This document shows positions 24,701-33,226 of a stretch of DNA of 64,000 bases, one piece after another (within the stretch, counting starts at the first letter, position 1; each line of letters opens with the position of its first letter). The stretch covers positions 95,523 to 159,522 of the forward strand of contig CAJTUF010000004.1 in NCBI GenBank assembly GCA_910579675.1, given 5' to 3'. A model generated the notes under the pieces. It was not told the DNA's origin. It was given only the letters and a program-made list of their open reading frames with translations, and made no database searches. The position numbers and the translations under genes were made by a program. This DNA comes from an uncultured Muribaculaceae bacterium (GTDB lineage: Bacteria > Bacteroidota > Bacteroidia > Bacteroidales > Muribaculaceae).

Positions 24701-27322
24701 CATGTCAATTCGCCCCGCGAGCTCAACCTGTGGCTCACTAACCCTGAGTCGGGCCATAACCAGGGCATCTACCTCTACTCCACAACCACCGGTCGCAACA
24801 ATGCCGTGAGCGTCAATCTCCCGTCGTGGCAACTCTACGGCCAGACACTCGCGCCACAGACTGCCCGCAACGGCATCATGATACGCGGAAGTCACCGGAT
24901 GTACAAGTCGGCAGCCACGATGGTCAAAGACGAGATGGCCGAGGCTGAGGCTGAGGAATCGACCGTGACGATGGCCGAGTATGCTTCAGCCGATATGGCG
25001 GCTCCCATGCCAGCGTCAGCTGGCGGCGCCATGTTGGTTGAATCGGCTGTCGAGACCGACAGCGGTGAAGCCGGTGCCGGCGATGAGGAATCGCGCCCCT
25101 TCGCCTACCGCGACGCCGAGACCCCTCTCGCGCTATTCCGCCCCATGCTCACCACCGGCCGCGACGGCTCCCTTGAGCTCTCCTTCACCATGCCCGACGC
25201 CAACGCCACCTGGGCGCTTCAGGCCATAGCCTTCACCAACGATATGCGCTGCTCATCCCTCTCGGCATCAGTAGTGGCCGCCAAGCCGGTGATGGTCAAG
25301 CCCAATCTGCCCCGCTTCCTCCGCCGTGGCGATAGCGCCACTGTGCTCTCCTCGGTGATGAACGCCACCGACTCTGCCGTCACAGCCGATGTAGCTATCG
25401 AGATTTTCGATCCTATGAGTGGCCGTGTGATCAGCTCCTCGTCATGCGCAGTAGAGCTTGCGGCAGGATCGACCTCCGAAGTGGGTTGCACACTCGACGC
25501 TCCGGCCGACCTCACCATGATAGGCTTCCGCGTCAAGGCCTCCACCCCATTCTTTGCCGACGGCGAGCAGGCCATCCTGCCTGTGCTTGAAGCCGCCACC
25601 CCGGTGATCGATTCGGCCCCATTCTACATGGGCCCCGACACCCGCGAGGCAGTGGTTACTCTCCCCGCAGCCACCGATGCCATCGATGCAGTCACCACTC
25701 TCGAGTTTTGCGAGAATCCTGTATGGTATGTTGTAACGGCGCTCCCCGGCATATCTCCGTCTGATCCGGCCACCGCACCTCAGGCAGCCGATCTCCTATT
25801 CTCCTCGGCCATGGCCCGCGGCCTCATCGGGCGCTACCCGGCCATAGCCGAAGCGCTCGCCGACTGGAGCTCACGCGGCTCCTCAGCACAGGAGCTCACC
25901 TCGATGCTTGAGCGTAATCCCGACCTCAAGGGTCTCCTTCTTCAGGCCACGCCATGGGTGATGGATGCCCGCAGCGACACCGAGCGCATGCAGCGCCTCG
26001 CCCTCCTCTTCGACTCCAGGCGTGTCGATGCCGCCATCGGGAGCGCCATTGAGTTGCTCGGCAAGCTCAACCGCAGCGACGGCGGATGGGCATGGATAGC
26101 CGGCAGCGGCAAATCGTCGGAATGGGCCACCACCACAGTGGCTTCCCGCCTTGCCCTCCTCGACCAGTATGGTTTCACCCCCTCCGACAAGCGTCTTGCA
26201 CGCATGACCGCCGGTGCCATAGCCTACCTCGACTCCCTTGCAGCCCGCCGCTATGCCACCGATCCCTCCTCGCCTCAGATAGCCTTTGCAGCCCTCCGCT
26301 CACTCTTCCCCGGCGTCAAGGCTTCGGCCACCACCGAGCGTATCCTCGCCGATGCCACCTCGGCTGTGGTCAAGGGCTGGAAAGAGTGGCCTCTTGCCTC
26401 GCGCCCCGAAGCCGCCATGCTCCTCTGGCGCCGCGACTATCGCAGCGTGGCCGCCGGCATCATGGATTCGATGCGCGAGTTCATGGTGTCGGACCCCGAC
26501 AAGGGCTCATGGTTCCCCTCCATCGAAAACCGTGCGACGGGCTACATCTCCTTCACCGCCGACGCCCTCCGCGCCTTTGCCCTCATCGACCCCGGCTGCA
26601 GCGAGATCGACGGCCTGCGCCACTGGCTCGTGGTGCAGAAGCAAGCCACCGACTGGGGCTCCTCGGCCTACGCCACCGAAGTAGTGGCAGCCATCCTGGC
26701 CTCCTCGCAGGAATGGATAGGCAATGTCAAAGGATCTGCCATTGAGGCCGACGGCCACCGCATCGACCTTCCCGCCATCGACCGCCGCACCGGCTACTTC
26801 CGCGTACCCCTCGGCGCCACTCCGTCGCGTGAGCTCTCGGTATCGGTCACCAAAGGCTCCGCCACCCCGGCTTGGGGTGCCTTGATGCGCCGCTCGCTCC
26901 AGCCCCTCACCTCGGTCGAGGCATCAGGCTCCGACGACCTGCGCATCGAAAAGAGCATCATAGGTCCCGACACCCTCCGCGCCGGCGATAAAGTCACCGT
27001 GCGTCTCGTGATCCATGTGGGCCGCAACCTCAACTATGTGGCCATCACCGACGACCGCGCCGCATGCTTCGAGCCGGTCGACCAGCTCCCCTCCACCTCC
27101 ATGAGCGAAGGTGTGATATTCTACATAGAGCCGCGCGACACGCGCACATCGCTCTTCGCCACCACCATGCCCAAGGGCACCTATGTGGTGAGCTACGACC
27201 TCTACGTCAACAACGCCGGATCTTTTGCCTCGGGCATAGCCACTGCGGCCTCGCAATACGCTCCCGAGATCACCGCCCGCTCGGCAGGATCCGTCATCAC
27301 CGTCAATCCCGCATCAAAATGA
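21737..27322 (+). CDS. Alpha-2-macroglobulin-like protein without a thioester
   Basis: 1861 residues from the ATG at 21737, which gives a signal peptide (MTPKRIFNTLIALIITAMTAAAS); the upstream in-frame ATG at 21680 would bury it. Macroglobulin-like domains fill the middle (YYVEAFTDLALYHPGDTMRFAAVVYS near residue 515). The A2M signature appears as ETPLALFRPMLTTGRDGSLELSFTMPDANATW, and the C-terminal part is an alpha/alpha toroid-like domain plus receptor-like end. Where classic members have CxEQ, this protein has FCENPVWYV with Cys at residue 1325, so no thioester can form. A bait-like Ala/Glu-rich segment lies near 1065-1110. It is likely periplasmic or outer-membrane associated, trapping proteases or stabilising the envelope. 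It follows the sigma/CpxP genes and overlaps ssb. Confidence 0.9.
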   Translation: MTPKRIFNTLIALIITAMTAAASTPTRPDFAFPEKVSQNARRDLDRALSDGNDAAALRAALNLTLAQNEIDSDRMPRSLELLDSIGKSFSTPAPKAVCDLIRATIYTDYFRSQQWTIERRPELPAGTQAPDDYTQWNGRQFEARVSELLNSALANPDALLATPLRNYDALLAVSSKQARATYIFYPSLLDFIGGKAIDLISSFRTQGAVALADEYRTLLNRLNADRPAPLITGRIAAIMNNPADMTALRNRLTSLYREMGASEYSGEALIALGDITDANDIDACRTTKELIDGFLAKYPSYIRAANLRNILASLIRKRAEIDVRTLVVPGQPLHFDATSFNTPAVTVTLYRLPASRDTDRNEYCDLPDGKIPPTFKAVGSRKLTFPGTAPFKTSVSDSITVDLPGCYILVAEAPGMQRESNPRIIRATSLAAGALTYGPSTLALVVDPLTGRPVEGASLFTSSAKQPVATTGADGIAPVRTTDGNLLIRPEKGSDRYAPYVRVWQRGQLPDSLRRYYVEAFTDLALYHPGDTMRFAAVVYSIKGRDIEAAAEAAVSAVVYDANNQPVDTIEAVADRFGRIEGEVTLPDDGRLNGRYSIVVKHGNARGRTYFTVSDYKLPSFDITLDPAATDTPEKGAVTLSGTVMTYSGMPVQGAAIAITIQREYIWRHYGPTAIEKPFEPLHLTATTDASGKWTAVAGAAALEAAGRGAWLSASVTATSPAGESHEARQVFATGPSLRIRANLPEAINTAAPVKLPVEVYGPAGTPVGNITIGYVVTHTGQQADTVASGQLDSTSPMADWSSIAPGTYDITFSIDGDSRSCYGIALYNPSVDRSPSADLIWTPDRSVTLGSDRTTEILLGTSMDTTWVLFTLYDSEEMIERRWISLPAGMHRIPVVTDHGGSPGLRATFFAAGRYTSQNVTIDLRPAIDPRGLTIKAESMRDHTVPGSAEKWTFKVVNALGTPVESAVMIDLYNQALDALSPFRWYLHVNSPRELNLWLTNPESGHNQGIYLYSTTTGRNNAVSVNLPSWQLYGQTLAPQTARNGIMIRGSHRMYKSAATMVKDEMAEAEAEESTVTMAEYASADMAAPMPASAGGAMLVESAVETDSGEAGAGDEESRPFAYRDAETPLALFRPMLTTGRDGSLELSFTMPDANATWALQAIAFTNDMRCSSLSASVVAAKPVMVKPNLPRFLRRGDSATVLSSVMNATDSAVTADVAIEIFDPMSGRVISSSSCAVELAAGSTSEVGCTLDAPADLTMIGFRVKASTPFFADGEQAILPVLEAATPVIDSAPFYMGPDTREAVVTLPAATDAIDAVTTLEFCENPVWYVVTALPGISPSDPATAPQAADLLFSSAMARGLIGRYPAIAEALADWSSRGSSAQELTSMLERNPDLKGLLLQATPWVMDARSDTERMQRLALLFDSRRVDAAIGSAIELLGKLNRSDGGWAWIAGSGKSSEWATTTVASRLALLDQYGFTPSDKRLARMTAGAIAYLDSLAARRYATDPSSPQIAFAALRSLFPGVKASATTERILADATSAVVKGWKEWPLASRPEAAMLLWRRDYRSVAAGIMDSMREFMVSDPDKGSWFPSIENRATGYISFTADALRAFALIDPGCSEIDGLRHWLVVQKQATDWGSSAYATEVVAAILASSQEWIGNVKGSAIEADGHRIDLPAIDRRTGYFRVPLGATPSRELSVSVTKGSATPAWGALMRRSLQPLTSVEASGSDDLRIEKSIIGPDTLRAGDKVTVRLVIHVGRNLNYVAITDDRAACFEPVDQLPSTSMSEGVIFYIEPRDTRTSLFATTMPKGTYVVSYDLYVNNAGSFASGIATAASQYAPEITARSAGSVITVNPASK

Positions 27323-27648
27323 GTGTCAACAAAGTAATCCTTTTAGGCAATGTAGGCCAGGATCCGCGCATCAGATATGTCGAGACTGTGCCTCTCGCCG
27401 AATTTTCGCTCGCCACCACCGAGCGCGCCTACCGCAACGCCGAAGGGATCGAGATCCCCGAGCGCACCGAGTGGCATAGCATTGTGATGCGCGGACGCAA
27501 CGCCGAGACCGCCGAGAAATATGTCCGCAAGGGAGCCAAACTCTACATCGAGGGGCGCCTCCGCACCCGGGTGTGGGAAGACCGCAACGCCATCAAGCGC
27601 AACGTCACCGAAATCCTTGTCGACTATTTCGAGATCCTCGCCCGATAA
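27319..27648 (+). CDS. ssb: Single-stranded DNA-binding protein, short form
   Basis: 109 residues, one OB fold: MSVNKVILLGNVGQDPRI, LAEFSLATTERAY, RTEWHSIVMRGRNAETAEKYVRKG and LYIEGRLRTRVWED. It ends shortly after the fold (VDYFEILAR) and lacks the acidic, Phe-ended tail that recruits repair and replication partners. It may therefore be an accessory SSB rather than the main one. The ATG overlaps the stop of the alpha-2-macroglobulin gene (ATGA), an odd partner. The hairpin at 27677-27705 ends the transcript. Confidence 0.93.
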   Translation: MSVNKVILLGNVGQDPRIRYVETVPLAEFSLATTERAYRNAEGIEIPERTEWHSIVMRGRNAETAEKYVRKGAKLYIEGRLRTRVWEDRNAIKRNVTEILVDYFEILAR

Positions 27649-27676
27649 GTGCCCCTTGCAGTTTTATCCATCCTCA

Positions 27677-27705
27677 GGGTGGCCACGTCTATTGCGTGGC
27701 CACCC
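27677..27705 (+). terminator. Terminator hairpin after ssb
   Basis: An 11-bp stem GGGTGGCCACG/CGTGGCCACCC (27677-27687 with 27695-27705), 7-nt loop, followed by a short T-rich stretch. Confidence 0.78.
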
Positions 27706-27714
27706 CGTTCTTTA

Positions 27715-27722
27715 TATCTTTG
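27715..27722 (+). promoter_or_regulatory. Candidate -7 box for the phosphoesterase at 27751
   Basis: TATCTTTG, 28 bp before the ATG at 27751, directly after the terminator. Confidence 0.55.
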
Positions 27723-27750
27723 CACCTCTTCACTCCAATAAATATCCATC

Positions 27751-28728
27751 ATGACTCATCGCATAATAATAGCCGCTGCTGCTGCCGTAGGCTTTTTGAG
27801 CGTACCTCTGACATCAATAGGCCGCGACTCAATCACCTTTGCCATAGGATCTGACTTCCATGCTCCCGACATCCCCGCCGGCGAGGAAAATCTGTCTGCG
27901 TTTGTCAACACTGCCCGCGACCGCAATGTAGACTTCATTATAGAGCTCGGCGACTTCTGCCGCCTCGACAGCGCAAGCCGTAAATTCCGCGACATCTGGA
28001 ACTCATTTCCCGGCGATGCCTATCATGTGATAGGCAATCACGACATGGACAGCTACAATGCCGACGAGTATGTGGCCGGAATGGAAATGCCCGGCCGCTA
28101 CTACTCCTTCGACCGCGACGGATTCCACTTCATTGTGCTCGACGGAAACAATCTCTACGATGGCACATCCTACACTCACTACCAGTATGGCAACTTCTAC
28201 CGGCCTTATGAACAACGGGCCCATATGGATCCGGAGCAGATGGAATGGCTCAAAGACGACCTCGCCTCTACCGACAAGCGTTGTGTGCTCTTCTCCCATC
28301 AAAGCATCGACACTTATATGAACAATGGAGCCGACGTGCGAAACATCCTTGAGGAAGCTAACCGCAATGCCGGGTTCAAAAAAGTGGTGCTCGCTTTTTC
28401 GGGCCACAACCACAGCAACTACACCAAGGAGATCAACGGCATAACTTATATCCAGATCAACAGTGCCTCATATGTATGGTGCGACGTGCCCACTCGCTCC
28501 GAAGAGCGCTACAGCGAAGCCATCAACAAGCGCTACCCTCTGCTGCGCTACTCCATCACCTACGATAAGCCCCTCTTTGCCATTGTCACCCTCACTCCCG
28601 ACGGCGCCACGGTCGAAGGCCGATCCGCCAACTTTGTGGCCCCGCTGCCGTCTGAGATAGGGCTCACCGACTCGATTGATGGATTCCCGCTGGTGAGCGA
28701 AATAGCCGACACCACCGTCGCTTTCTGA
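27751..28728 (+). CDS. Exported calcineurin-like metallophosphoesterase
   Basis: 325 residues. Signal peptide MTHRIIIAAAAAVGFLSVPL. Metal-binding motifs: GSDFHAPD, ELGDFCRLDS, VIGNHDMDSYN, LFSHQS and FSGHNHSNYTKEI, the complete calcineurin set with Phe in D-F-H. The sequence between motifs 3 and 4 (RYYSFDRDGFHFIVLDGNN) is typical of phosphodiesterase-like exported members. Substrate unknown. It is transcribed alone, between the ssb terminator and the hairpin at 28780. Confidence 0.9.
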   Translation: MTHRIIIAAAAAVGFLSVPLTSIGRDSITFAIGSDFHAPDIPAGEENLSAFVNTARDRNVDFIIELGDFCRLDSASRKFRDIWNSFPGDAYHVIGNHDMDSYNADEYVAGMEMPGRYYSFDRDGFHFIVLDGNNLYDGTSYTHYQYGNFYRPYEQRAHMDPEQMEWLKDDLASTDKRCVLFSHQSIDTYMNNGADVRNILEEANRNAGFKKVVLAFSGHNHSNYTKEINGITYIQINSASYVWCDVPTRSEERYSEAINKRYPLLRYSITYDKPLFAIVTLTPDGATVEGRSANFVAPLPSEIGLTDSIDGFPLVSEIADTTVAF

Positions 28729-28779
28729 CCCCCTCATCTGCTCAAAGTCAAATACGCTGACACCCACACATATGCAAAA

Positions 28780-28821
28780 GGAGGAGGCGCGTGCCCCTTA
28801 CGGGGTTCTTGCGTCTCCTCC
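28780..28821 (+). terminator. Hairpin after the phosphoesterase gene
   Basis: Arms 28780-28790 and 28811-28821 pair with one G-T step; an inner CCCC/GGGG pair lies at 28794-28804. Position suggests termination. The rest of 28729-29032 holds the second hairpin and otherwise no gene or clear signal. Confidence 0.6.
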
Positions 28822-28961
28822 TCTCACGTTTCAACTATTTATTTATGAGCCTCCGACGTCTAATAATCACTATCCGGCGGCGGAGTTGGGGAAATAGTCT
28901 CTCTTATGCCATGATTTCAACTCTTGCTATTATTTAAAACGTTTCCAAATTCTGATAGAGT

Positions 28962-28998
28962 AACACTCCGGGGAGCCGATGTGGCTCCCCGGAGTGTT
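28962..28998. terminator. Bidirectional hairpin between convergent transcripts
   Basis: A 16-bp perfect stem (28962-28977 with 28983-28998) and 5-nt loop, 35 bp beyond the minus-strand stop of the ECF sigma gene. It lacks strong T-runs on either side. Confidence 0.7.
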
Positions 28999-29032
28999 AT
29001 AAAAAGGTTTAAATAATCTAAAATCGGGATAC

Positions 29033-29620
29033 TCAGGCCGGAATGAGCTCACGCTCGCCCGCCTTGCGCCTCATATTGATCAAGGCATAGCGCATACGGC
29101 CCAGAGCGGTGTTGATGCTCACATTGGTGGCATCGGCTATCTCCTTAAACGACATATCGGAGTAAAACCTCATGTTGATCACCTCGCGCTGGTTGGCGGG
29201 CAGATCCGACACGAGATCGAGTATGTCGCTGGTGGTCTGGGTGGCCATGATCGAATCCTCGACCGTCCCCTCGGCAAGCTCGCGGCGGTTGAGCATATCG
29301 GTCTCGCAGTCGTCGACCGACACCGTGTTCTCCGACTTGTTGAATCGGAAATAGTCGATCACCAGATTGTGGGCTATACGCGAGATCCAGGCCGAGAATT
29401 TTCCCGACTCGTTGTAGCGGCCCTGCTTGATGGTGGTGATGGCCTTCACAAAGGTGTCCTGAAATATGTCGTTGGCAGCATCGCGATTCTTCACTACCGA
29501 CAATATGTAGGCAAACACGCGCTGCTGATGGCGCGATAAGAGTATGTCGAAAGCGCGGTTGTCGCCGGCGGCGTAGGCAGCTACCAGACGGTCGTCGGGC
29601 AGCTTGGCTATGTTTTGCAT
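29033..29620 (-). CDS. ECF-type RNA polymerase sigma factor
   Basis: 195 residues. Region 2: RVFAYILSVVKNRDAANDIFQDTFVKAI and FSAWISRIAHNLVIDYFR. Region 4: DLPANQREVINMRFYSDMSFKEIADATNVSINTALGRMRYALINMRR. It resembles the conserved Bacteroidales RpoE-like sigma factor. There is no adjacent anti-sigma gene, so it may be controlled in another way. A full promoter lies at 29787-29756, giving a leader of about 130 nt. Confidence 0.95.
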   Translation of the reverse strand: MQNIAKLPDDRLVAAYAAGDNRAFDILLSRHQQRVFAYILSVVKNRDAANDIFQDTFVKAITTIKQGRYNESGKFSAWISRIAHNLVIDYFRFNKSENTVSVDDCETDMLNRRELAEGTVEDSIMATQTTSDILDLVSDLPANQREVINMRFYSDMSFKEIADATNVSINTALGRMRYALINMRRKAGERELIPA

Positions 29621-29755
29621 TACTATGGTTCCTCTTGGAGTTATGATTGGAGTAGTAATGTTTCGATAGGCTGTGACAGATGTAAGGTGGTGAAATTCAG
29701 TTGTTATATTCTATCTCTTGATGCATGGGGAGCCAAACGGCTCTGCATCTGCCCA

Positions 29756-29787
29756 CAAAGATACTCATTTTTCCCGACATATCCAAA
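29756..29787 (-). promoter_or_regulatory. Promoter for the second ECF sigma factor
   Basis: Minus strand TTTG (29787-29784), 20-nt spacer, TATCTTTG (29763-29756). Confidence 0.75.
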
Positions 29788-29922
29788 TCCGCTCTCACCT
29801 CCGCACGGTCAAAGACCGGAAAGGATGTCAGAGCGAACAGGGGGCCGAGGCGGGGTGTTTATATGGGTATAGGGAGGCAGGCTCCCGCTTATTCTCACGT
29901 CAACTCATCCCCCACCTCAATC

Positions 29923-31626
29923 ATGATAGATTGGTTTGTATCCATACTCAGGGAGTATCCGCCTTTGGCGCTCTTCCTCACCATAGGCATCGGCTTTCTT
30001 GCGGGCCGCATCCGCATAGGCTCTTTCCAGCTCGGCAGCGTAACCGGCGTGCTGCTCACCGGCGTGGCCATAGGCCAGATAGTGATTCCTATCTCCGGCC
30101 CGATAAAGATGTTTTTCTTCATGCTCTTTCTCTTCTCGATCGGCTACTCCGTGGGGCCCGACTTTTTCAGGTCGCTCCGCGGATCGGGCGCGCGGCAAGC
30201 GCTCTTTGCTGTGATCATGAGCGCCACATGCTGCCTTGTCACTCTCGGCATCGCGCTCCTGTTTGGCTACTCCAAAGGGGAGACGGTGGGGCTTTTCTCC
30301 GGATCGCAGACCTGCTCGGCGCTCCTCGGCGTTGGCACCGAGGCCATACAGAAGCTGGGCTACGACGCCGCCACGGTGAAGCGCGAGCTCGACATTGTGC
30401 CTGTGTGCTATGCCGTGACCTATATATTCGGCACTTTAGGCACCGTGATCATTCTCGGCAATCTCGGGCCAAGGCTGCTCGGAGGTATCGACAAGGTGAA
30501 GGCTCAGACTCTGGAGTTGGCCGAAACCCTCAGCAAGGGAAACGAGAGCGACGATCCTGCAATAATCAAGCCCACAAGCGATGTGAGCTACCGCACATAT
30601 CGTGTCGACTCTCCGTTTTTCGACACTCCGCGCAAGGTCAATGAAGTCGAGAAATATCTGCGGGCCAACGGACTGGAGGTGTATGTTGACTGTCTGGAGC
30701 ATTGCGGCAACACCTCGATGCCCCGGTTTGACGATCTCATCAGCAAAGGCGATCATGTGGTGATCTGCGGCCGTATGGAATATATGGTCGATGTCGACCG
30801 CCACATAGGCCGAGAGATCGACGACAAACCGCTGGTGAGCTACCCGGTGGCAAGGGTCAAGATACGCGTGTCGAAGAAACGGTTTACCGGCACTCGCCTC
30901 ACTGAACTGCGCAAGAAGCGGTTTATGCGAGGCGTGGTGATACGCGACGGTGTGAGGCGGGGCAAGGAAATGATAATCGATGCCGACACCCGCTTTGAAC
31001 TCGCCGACACCATCACCGTGGTAGGACGCGAGGAGATTGTGCTCGCTGCAGCAGCCCACATAGGCCATGTCGATCGCCCGACGGTGTCGAGCGACCTGGT
31101 GTTTGTCGGACTCGCCATTTTCGTCGGAGGCCTCTTCGGCGCCCTCACCTTCTGGGTCGACAGCATCCCCCTGAGCTTCGGTACCAGCGGCGGAGCCCTC
31201 CTCGCCGGACTCTTTTTCGGCTGGCTGAGGTCGCGTCGCCCCACTTTCGGATACATCCCCAAGGGCGCCCTGTGGGTAATGAACAATCTCGGCCTCAATG
31301 TCTTTATCGCGGTGATAGGCATCGAGTCGGCGCCATCGTTTGTGTCGGGCATCAAGGCCGTCGGCCCCCTGCTGTTTCTGGCAGGCGCCATTGCCACCAT
31401 GATACCGATATTCACTGGCCTGTGGCTCGGCCACAAGGTGTTTCGCTTCAATCCGGCCATAACCCTCGGCTGCTGCGCCGGAACCCGCACATGCACCGCC
31501 GCCCTCGGCGCCGTGCAGACGTCGCTCGGCAGCTCGCTCCCCGCCATCGGCTACACGGTGACATATGCCGTGAGCAATATCCTCCTCGTGGTGTGGGGAC
31601 TGCTGGCCGTGGTGCTCATCCCGTGA
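29923..31626 (+). CDS. AspT/YidE-type transporter (aspartate:alanine antiporter family)
   Basis: 567 residues. The start at 29923 (MIDWFVSILREYPPLALF) is preferred because the upstream open frame is polar and overlaps the sigma-factor leader. Two sets of about five membrane segments flank a soluble centre (about 200-385) with RCK_C-like domains (FTGTRLTELRKKRFMRGVVIRDGVRRGKEMIIDADTRFELADTITVVG shown here in part by its ends). The paired repeats carry the family motifs GLFSGSQTCSALLGVG and GCCAGTRTCTAALGAVQ. AspT exchanges aspartate for alanine; related proteins may carry other dicarboxylates. No decarboxylase gene is adjacent, so the substrate is open. Confidence 0.9.
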   Translation: MIDWFVSILREYPPLALFLTIGIGFLAGRIRIGSFQLGSVTGVLLTGVAIGQIVIPISGPIKMFFFMLFLFSIGYSVGPDFFRSLRGSGARQALFAVIMSATCCLVTLGIALLFGYSKGETVGLFSGSQTCSALLGVGTEAIQKLGYDAATVKRELDIVPVCYAVTYIFGTLGTVIILGNLGPRLLGGIDKVKAQTLELAETLSKGNESDDPAIIKPTSDVSYRTYRVDSPFFDTPRKVNEVEKYLRANGLEVYVDCLEHCGNTSMPRFDDLISKGDHVVICGRMEYMVDVDRHIGREIDDKPLVSYPVARVKIRVSKKRFTGTRLTELRKKRFMRGVVIRDGVRRGKEMIIDADTRFELADTITVVGREEIVLAAAAHIGHVDRPTVSSDLVFVGLAIFVGGLFGALTFWVDSIPLSFGTSGGALLAGLFFGWLRSRRPTFGYIPKGALWVMNNLGLNVFIAVIGIESAPSFVSGIKAVGPLLFLAGAIATMIPIFTGLWLGHKVFRFNPAITLGCCAGTRTCTAALGAVQTSLGSSLPAIGYTVTYAVSNILLVVWGLLAVVLIP

Positions 31627-31715
31627 TGCGCCCCGGCGATTTAATCACAACCGATAGATAATAAATCAGGCAGGAGCGACGTTGATTATATACATCACCC
31701 ATCCTCTACCTGCCT

Positions 31716-31916
31716 ATGTCCGACACCTCTACCCCTTCCAATCACGACAATCACAGCCGTCGCGACTGCAGCGGCCCCTCCGGGGCCAAGCGCGAAAGCA
31801 GCGCCGTAGCCCTGCGGCCCGACAGCGACACCCTGAGGTTTATCCGCAGCTTTGCCCGCTGCTACACTGTGGTGTCGGCCCTCCCCGCACCCATTTCGGC
31901 TTTCATAGCCAACTGA
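31716..31916 (+). CDS. Small protein, possibly conserved
   Basis: 66 residues: a polar N-terminal half, then a compact C-terminal part (LRPDSDTLRFIRSFARCYTVVSALP). The C-terminal pattern, a short amphipathic helix after LRPD, resembles small Bacteroidales proteins I remember only loosely, so this is tentative. It lies 89 bp after the transporter gene and converges with the MFS gene. No promoter match was found. The alternative is a chance frame in GC-rich DNA. Confidence 0.42.
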   Translation: MSDTSTPSNHDNHSRRDCSGPSGAKRESSAVALRPDSDTLRFIRSFARCYTVVSALPAPISAFIAN

Positions 31917-31931
31917 ACGGCCGCCTCGCCA

Positions 31932-33086
31932 TCAGGCGCCCTGCGCCCGATAGCGGCGATGGAGAGTGAGGAGCAGCACAGCCGCTATCACAGCCATAGG
32001 GACTCCCACCAGCGCCGGCGATGCCAAGCCCAACCCGGCGTGTATGGCCGCGCCACCTATCATGGCCGACACGGCATTGCTCACGTTGAAAGCCATCTGG
32101 ATCGCCGCGCCGCCTATCATCTCGCCCCCCTTGGCAAATCTCACTATCATATATTGGAGCGGACCGCCGATGCCAAACAGTCCGGCGCAGGCCACAAATG
32201 CCAGCACCAGCGAGGCTGCCTTGCTCGCCGCACAAAAGTAGATGGCGGGCATCACAACCACGAGCGCTATAGCTATCACTCCGCTCACCAGGCCTCCGGC
32301 ATAGCGGTCGGTGAGGCGTCCGCTCACAAGATTGCCCACCACCATGCCGCAACCACACACCACCATGACCCACGTCATGGCATCGGTGGAGAAACCGGCA
32401 ACATCAGTCATCACCGGATTGACATAACTGAACCATGTATATACACTCCCCTGCCCCAGAAAGGTACCCCCGAGGATGAGCCAGGGCGCGCCGTGGCGCA
32501 GGAAGCCAAACTGGCTCTTGAAATTGGCCACCGGTGGGAGCGGAGCCAGTCGCGGGAGCCACGCCCTGATGGCAAGCAGTGTGAACGCCCCCACTATCGC
32601 CACTATGGCAAAGGTCCAGCGCCACGACAGCAGATTGCTCACCGCCGTTGCCGCAGGAACACCTATCAGATTTGCCACGGTCATACCGGTGACCATCACG
32701 GCCACCGCCGTAGCCCCGCGGCCCGGACCCACGAGCTTAGGGGCAACTATGGCTCCGACCCCGAAATAGCAGCCATGAGGAAGCCCGGCCAGAAAGCGGG
32801 CGCCAAGCAGAGTGTAATAACCCGGAGCGAGAGCCGCACACAGATTACCAACCGTGATCATGGCCGCCAGACCCACGAGAATGGCCTTGAGCGGGTAGCG
32901 ACGAAGGAAAAGGAGAAATAGCGCCCCGAGACTCACCCCAAGGGCATAAGCCGATATAAAATGGCCGGCTCGGGGCACACTGACATCAAGGCTCGACGCG
33001 ACATCGTTGAGGATGCCCATCATCGAAAACTCGGCTATGCCGAGGGCAAATGTGCCCATGGCAAGGGCTATCAGACTTTTGTTCAT
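31932..33086 (-). CDS. MFS transporter, DHA1/AraJ-type exporter
   Basis: 384 residues with about 12 membrane segments. Family marks: FALGIAEFSMMGILNDVA in TM1, GARFLAGLPHGCYFGVGAIVAP in TM4 and ATAVAVMVTGMTVANLIGVPAAT in TM5, the antiporter motif C region, plus LSWRWTFAIVAIVG. The group exports sugars, arabinose-like compounds or drugs; the substrate cannot be read. It lies upstream of and opposite to the Crp/Fnr gene across a 198-bp gap, which may reflect shared control. Confidence 0.92.
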   Translation of the reverse strand: MNKSLIALAMGTFALGIAEFSMMGILNDVASSLDVSVPRAGHFISAYALGVSLGALFLLFLRRYPLKAILVGLAAMITVGNLCAALAPGYYTLLGARFLAGLPHGCYFGVGAIVAPKLVGPGRGATAVAVMVTGMTVANLIGVPAATAVSNLLSWRWTFAIVAIVGAFTLLAIRAWLPRLAPLPPVANFKSQFGFLRHGAPWLILGGTFLGQGSVYTWFSYVNPVMTDVAGFSTDAMTWVMVVCGCGMVVGNLVSGRLTDRYAGGLVSGVIAIALVVVMPAIYFCAASKAASLVLAFVACAGLFGIGGPLQYMIVRFAKGGEMIGGAAIQMAFNVSNAVSAMIGGAAIHAGLGLASPALVGVPMAVIAAVLLLTLHRRYRAQGA

Positions 33087-33148
33087 ATCGATTGATCTTG
33101 ACTTTAAAAACGCCGTCAGGCAAGAAAGAGATCGGTGAAAAATGCCGA

Positions 33149-33156
33149 CAAAATTA
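33149..33156 (-). promoter_or_regulatory. Candidate -7 box for the MFS gene
   Basis: Minus strand TAATTTTG, 63 bp before the ATG at 33086; no TTTG at the -33 distance. Confidence 0.5.
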
Positions 33157-33194
33157 ATGCTTTTTTAACTTTTTTGACCCTCTCACGGATAAAA

Positions 33195-33226
33195 TTTGCC
33201 ATTGTTGCACAATTTTACTACTTTTG
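33195..33226 (+). promoter_or_regulatory. Promoter for the Crp/Fnr-type regulator
   Basis: TTTG (33195-33198), 20-nt spacer, TACTTTTG (33219-33226), about 60 bp before the ATG. Confidence 0.78.
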
